Assembly: GCF_947507565.1 (NCBI RefSeq)
Contig: NC_089177.1
Location: 1,300,648 to 1,364,647, forward strand
From: Oscarella lobularis
Lineage: Eukaryota; Porifera; Homoscleromorpha; Homosclerophorida; Oscarellidae
Reading direction: 5' to 3'
DNA length: 64,000 bases
In this document: one piece after another, positions 59,239 to 64,000 of the stretch
How the letters are laid out: the number at the start of each line of letters is the position of its first letter
How positions within the stretch are numbered: position 1 is the first letter of the stretch
Position numbers and translations under genes: made by a program
The notes under the pieces: generated by a model
Seen by the model: only the letters and a program-made list of their open reading frames with translations
Told to the model about the DNA's origin: nothing
The model's database searches: none

Positions 59239-61043
59239 CTGCAAAACAAAGATTACGGACTTTAAACTGATTACTACAAGAGCTATGCAAATTAATTAAT
59301 TAATTAATTAATAAACAAACTCCCTAATGTGCAAACTCCCTAATGTGCTGGGTGCTAGCCCCAGACCCTACGCCGAAGGTGGCTCGGATGGAAACCCTCG
59401 CCCCAAAAGGCTAGCTGGGTGTCTAAGTTACCTAACAAAACGGGCTTGGGTCCGAACATCACACATCCGAATCCTCGTCCTATTTTATATAATAGTTTTC
59501 GCGTCACATGATCTAAAGTAGGTGTGCCATTGGGGCGTGCCAAGCATGTGCACTAAAGTAATCATCACTACATTCCGCTCTCCCCTGCTGATTTTACAAG
59601 CTGGAAAGGTTCTTTGAGCCCTTTTAGACGCCAGTTGAACATTTCGCGCCTAACACCCCCGAATCCCAATAAATTACGCCCCCCACACATGCAGTGCAAG
59701 ACAACCGGTTCTGCCATTATAATGGGTTCGTATTGCGAGTAAAACAGGGGACAGCTTGTCAGGGCTTGCAAATCGCTAGCGGAATGGGCGTTATTCGCTA
59801 GCGTGCGAAAAGGTAGAGTAATAGAATTTGCATCGTTCACTCAAGGATCACTCGGTCTCTGGCTGTCAACTCCCTAACTTGCCGATAAGGCGATAACATA
59901 CCTCTAGTCGACGTCAGCATGCAACACGGTCAGCGAACCGACTTTCTACGTACATCATTGCCCCGGCGGTGTTTGCTTGGGGCTGGATCGAGCATGCGCA
60001 TTTGATTCAGCAGATTTGCCACGCCGCCACTCGCCACCGTCTCGCCACCGGCCTTTGCCGCCACAACAGTACACTGTTGTGGTACCACTAGCGTGCTTTT
60101 ACACACTACGGATTCCCTCACTACGAGGGACGCGCGTGACTGCATGCTAGAGAAACAGACGGACTCCCGCGCCGTTTCCCCCCTCGCTCCTATCGTCCGT
60201 TCTTATCGTGCGCGCAAGAGACTCTAAGAGGGTGGTTCAAATTAGGAGATCATGCAGCTATAATTACTTTCAATGGTCGAGGCAATGATTTAGTCTGCTC
60301 TCCCCGTCTTGCTGTCTAGCTCATACAGGATAACCTAATAGCATTTATTGTCGTCCAATACAGCATGCATGGTCCGCAGTAAGCGCAATAAAAATGAAAT
60401 TTCTGTAGGAGTTTGGCAAACGAATAAAACCAATAAAGTTTGAAGGAGAGATTTTTGGGCATATCGTGGAGCAGTTGTCAGTTACAGCTACTGTTCTACT
60501 TACGGAAGATGCAAAGAATGCTGATACAGTGACTCCGACTCCCAGTCATGGCATGCGCATGGACAGCTGGGTTGGCCTTTTACGGAACGGTACGAGACCC
60601 GCGGCAAGTTTGGAAAGACGTTGAACAGACCAAGGCTAGATTTAGAGTGAGGCAGCCCAAACACAGTTGTCTCTATAATTTCGTCTCGTCCGCCCCCTTT
60701 CGGACTAAAGGCTATTGACTCAATGCGGCGGTGGATTAGCTGCGGTCCGCGGAGGCGGAGAATGCAAACAGTGTTACCAGAGGCAATCAAGTAAGAGAAG
60801 TAATTAATTAATTAACTTAAGCGTTTCATTTTGAAGACATACAGGAAAATCGATCGAGCCATTAGTTATAAGTGCAGCAGAAGCCATGCTAGCGTATTTT
60901 GTGTGTTTGTGTGCACTAATCGAGTATAAGATTTTCGAGTGCAGAGAAGATACTCTAAAAAGTAATTTGTACGTGCACAGAGTCAGGCTTTTTGCTAATC
61001 GTACATAGATCTAAACTTAGACAGAAGAAAGTGCCACTAATAA
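59239..61043. other. Intergenic region between gene 4B and gene 3B
   Basis: The first ~600 bp is shared with 34166-34737, including the AATTAATTAA run near 59290. The rest is unique, contains no supported exon, and has no equivalent of the 743-bp inverted repeat present in block A. Confidence 0.55.
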
Positions 61044-64000
61044 TTAGACTGCAAAGGAAAAGGTTATTTCGTAGAAGGCTCTAAGGTGGTATAGACCATC
61101 TTGGCTACTTATCATAATTTTCAAATGATGGAGACCTGGCAGCAGTGTAGACGTTTGAAAAGGAGACTGCATATTATTTGATGTAACGGGTCCCATTGTG
61201 CAACCGCCAGGCCCAGCACCAGAAGAAGCAGCGGAAACAACTTGATCACCGTTAACTGCAATGGTCATTGATTCATAGCCAGAATCTTCCGTTTCCCCCT
61301 CGCCTGACCAGTCTATTAGTAAAGAACTTGGGTTTATTAGATAAAAAGTTGCTGAAGCGTTTCCTTCCTGAGCATGAGGATTGTTTCCAATGTCACCACA
61401 ATCGCTTGAATTTTCGAAGTTAAACTTTAGTCTACTTCCTCTCTGAAAAACCTTCCAAGGTGAAAGTAATACAGCACTCGGTTCATTGTATATTCTTTTC
61501 GAGCCGTTGTGGCCTCCTAAAATAAATCCAGTATCTGAGAAAACCCATTTTAGCTCAAGTTCGCTCTCATCTAAAAGTCGCTCGTGAGAATACCAAAATA
61601 AAAAAATGCGTAGTCTTTACCAGTAAAAGAAACATCAATTTTGATATTGAAAACTGAGTTTTCCATCCAACAATTACACACATCCAAACGATTCTCTTCG
61701 ATATCTTGTTTGGCAAATAAAGTGACATCAAAAACTTTTTTTTCCGAGTTTTGTATTTTCTGTGATAAAGTAACTCTGCCAAAGCTGTCGAGCGAAAGCT
61801 CAGGTGGCACATTTGTGCTGGTAAATCTTTTAAGTCCCGATTGAAGCCGATGACGATGACATTTATTTGACAGCTTTTGTCGAAGTTGGCTGCTAATGTC
61901 AAAAACCACCGATGCAGCAGGAGTTTTGACGTGAATAATTAGAAGTAATAAATAAACTTCCTCAGGTGATACTTTAAAGCACTCGCAAGAGCATTCGAAA
62001 AGCTGCAGTGCACATATTGGCGCTGCTGAAAGGGGCACTGTAACGGTTGTTAAACATATACTACTATTAAAGTTCTTACGTTTGCTAATCGTTTTGCGCC
62101 CGTTTTGCTGGCATTGTGTGCTTCGGCTACGAGAACGAAGCGTTTTAACTCTGTAATGACGGGCGTTCTGTGACGTAACTGGTCCACGCAGCTACCCGGA
62201 TACAAAAAATGAACCGGCGTTTACGTCAAAGGCGTCACCTGCCGAGAAAGTTTGAAAGAAAAAAGTGTAGATCGTAAGGACTGAAACCGTTCGGTAATGA
62301 CTTGAATTCGCTAACTACAAGCGGAAACGAGATAAAGCCGGAAACGCGCTTTTGTTCGTCATGCATTTCATGCTGTCTTCCGTGCCTTTCCGTCCGTATG
62401 TCTGTAAACCTGTAATTGCACAACGTGGGCGAACCTTTGCACATGATAAATTAAGTGGGACAATGAGCGGAAAAGCACGGAAGACAGCATCGAATACATG
62501 ACGCACAAAAGCGCGTTTCCGGCTTTATCTCCTTTCCGCTTTTAGTTAGCGAATGCAAGTCAGTACAGAACGGTTTCAGTCCTTACGATCTACACTTTTT
62601 TCTTTCAAACTTTCTTGGCAGGTGACGCCTTCGACATAAACTACGGATCATTTTTTGTATCCGGGTAGCTGCGTGGACCAGTTACGTCACAGAACGCCCG
62701 TCATTACAGAGTTAAAACGCTTCGTTCTCGTAGCCGAAGCACACAATGCCAGCAAAACCGGCGCGAAACGATTAGAAAACATAAGAACTTTAATAGTAGT
62801 ATAGGTTTAAAAACCGTTACAGTGCCCCTTTAAGATTCATATCTGGCGCATGTTGCGGCCTCGCGTTTCTGCCTAACGGACCTGGTAGTGCTGTAATAGC
62901 CCTGATCCTCAGCGTCAGCAAACAAATATACAGTTCCGTCTTTCTTATAGTCAAAGCACACGCCTCTGCTCGTTGTTTTCCTTTTATCCGTAAAAATGAA
63001 GTCTTTACCGGTCAGCACAACGTCAATACCTATAAGTGGCGTACGTTTGGTATCCACAACTAAGACATGGACGCAATGCTTGTCGTACCATGGCCTGTCA
63101 CAATTCCACCAACTAAAATGAGATGCGTTATATGTCCAGACAAGAGCTCCGTCGACTTCTCGTACAACACCAAAACCTTCTTGAATCCAGATGCCAAGCG
63201 ATTCGTTGAAATACCAGGCCCCAATTTTATCGCCAGGAGAGGCTAGGAGATCCGGATTCAGAGTCAGCTGCAATTCTACCTGTTTCTTAAGAGGAATTTT
63301 GCTGCCTGACAAAGCGTCTGTCAGAACTATTTCTGCCAGAGCTAAACTGTCCAGATTAACTTGGTTTTGTGTTGTGTTTTCTGGTAAAGCAATAAGATCT
63401 GGGACGCCTACTAAACTAGCGGTTGGATCGATGCCGGTGAAGGAAAGCAGCACTGTGCCATTCTCTGACATGTCTAAAGCATCCGACGGGAATAACAGTT
63501 TGTAAGAAAGGCTCTGAGCCCCACTTCCGCTGCCAATGTTACTGCTGGGATTTAATGAGACAGTAAAATTGGTTGATTTTGGAGAGTACAAGATAGAAAC
63601 CGGATCTTGACGCTTAATCAGATATAGAGTGAAAAGATTTTCTAGACATATGCTTAGTACTATGAAAAATTTGTAGAGTGCGTGTTTACCTACATCAGGT
63701 ACTGGCTGAGTGGCAAGAGAATTAGATGCATAGCCTTCGAGATTAACAACAATAACTAGGTTGCGCTGCCTAGGCACTCTAAACGAAACCGAGGAATTTC
63801 CCGAAAGAGACGCATTCTTTTGCAATGGAATCGTCCCATTCGTTTCGTTTGAGGAAACAATAACTGTGACTGAAAATCCAGACAAGTACTCAGACGTTTC
63901 AGCGTCAGCGGCGCGTACGACGACAATGTCACTGGTTTCTAAAAGAGAAAAACTAGATCTAGATCAGAAAAATTGACATAAAGGATACTGTTGGTCAGAC
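61044..64000 (-). pseudogene. FAM171-like protein, copy B, interrupted by a foldback element (5' end outside window)
   Basis: Exons match gene 4A: a regulatory-like strand (VIVVNLEGYASNSLATQPVP, 63690-63940), the FAM171-like core (GAWYFNESLGIWIQEGFG, HFSWWNCDRPWYDKHC, 62870-63650), the following segment (62032-61620) and a last exon after a GTAAAG-TTTTAG intron (DESELELKWVFSDTGFILGG to FYEITFSFAV, stop at 61044). Between CARYES and SAAPIC, where gene 4A is continuous, an 803-bp element (62029-62831) is inserted and puts a TAA immediately after the break. Ten residues between the two flanking cysteines are kept in both copies if the element is removed. Splicing around it cannot be excluded, but no donor before the TAA is convincing. 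Divergence from copy A is much greater than between the gene 3 copies. Confidence 0.7.
62029..62831. mobile_element. 803-bp foldback (MITE-like) element
   Basis: The two ends are inverted copies beginning AAAGGGGCACTGTAACGGTT. The arms (62029-62392 and 62468-62831, 364 bp each) are inverted repeats with scattered mismatches, separated by a 75-bp spacer. There is no transposase-like reading frame. No clear target-site duplication is seen. The length, long inverted arms and lack of coding capacity fit a non-autonomous foldback or MITE-type DNA element. The exon coding sequence resumes correctly on each side. Confidence 0.85.

Larger units (their letters stand above)
44262..59846. repeat. Segmental duplication, block B
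   Basis: Copy of 19083-34737 in direct orientation. The 163-residue exon at 46699-47190 differs from 21792-22283 at one residue, and introns around it match almost base for base. Other parts, such as 50800-51500 against 25900-26600, are clearly more diverged. The left edge of block B lies within the gene 2 exon and touches the DUF4470-like remnant. Confidence 0.9.

Noticed and set aside
62235-62506. Short minus-strand frames inside the foldback element as a transposase
   Set aside because: They are under 75 codons, fall in the inverted arms and spacer, and show no recognisable transposase motif.

Overview
The window is eukaryotic. Every recognisable gene is on the minus strand and is split by many short introns; the introns I could place exactly are 49, 49 and 50 nt. 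The products are large secreted or surface proteins built from animal extracellular modules: cadherin, TSP1, EGF, CCP/sushi, Kazal, Ig, VWD, D8C, DOMON, LRR and FAM171-like. The compact introns, intermediate GC and these domain mixtures suggest an early-branching animal, most likely a sponge. The species cannot be fixed from sequence alone.

Layout, in coordinate order. (1) 1-14320: a giant gene running off the left edge. It encodes a signal peptide, an Arg/Pro-rich tract, about eight TSP1 repeats, an EGF-like module, a CCP module and then roughly thirty cadherin repeats arranged as ~2.85-kb higher-order units. (2) 15609-19747: a Kazal/Ig-like protein whose C-terminal two thirds is a pentapeptide-repeat array in which most five-residue units carry an N-x-S/T glycosylation sequon. 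A possible C-terminal membrane segment follows. (3) 20609-34165: a VWDE-like multidomain gene (D8C, VWD, EGF, cadherin-like repeats, DOMON, sushi). (4) 36886-40363: an LRR-EGF-FAM171-like secreted protein. (5) 41592-44240: a decayed DUF4470-like gene. (6) 44262-44918: a frameshifted copy of the 5' end of gene 2. (7) 45660-59238: a second copy of gene 3. (8) 61044 to beyond 64000: a second, more diverged copy of gene 4, interrupted by an 803-bp foldback element.

A block of about 15.6 kb (19083-34737) is therefore repeated at 44262-59846, at an offset of about 25 kb. Similarity between the copies is uneven: parts are nearly identical, introns included, and others are clearly diverged. Gene 4 is duplicated too but is far more diverged. 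The arrangement fits an old tandem duplication with later sequence homogenisation, loss (gene 2 copy) and insertion (foldback element, DUF4470 remnant).

Functionally the cluster looks like a set of cell-surface or matrix proteins, possibly for adhesion or recognition; this is inferred from domain content only. The most unusual item is the sequon-saturated pentapeptide-repeat protein. Next are a 743-bp inverted repeat that carries a signal-peptide exon in both orientations, the foldback insertion in a coding exon, and the cadherin higher-order repeat.
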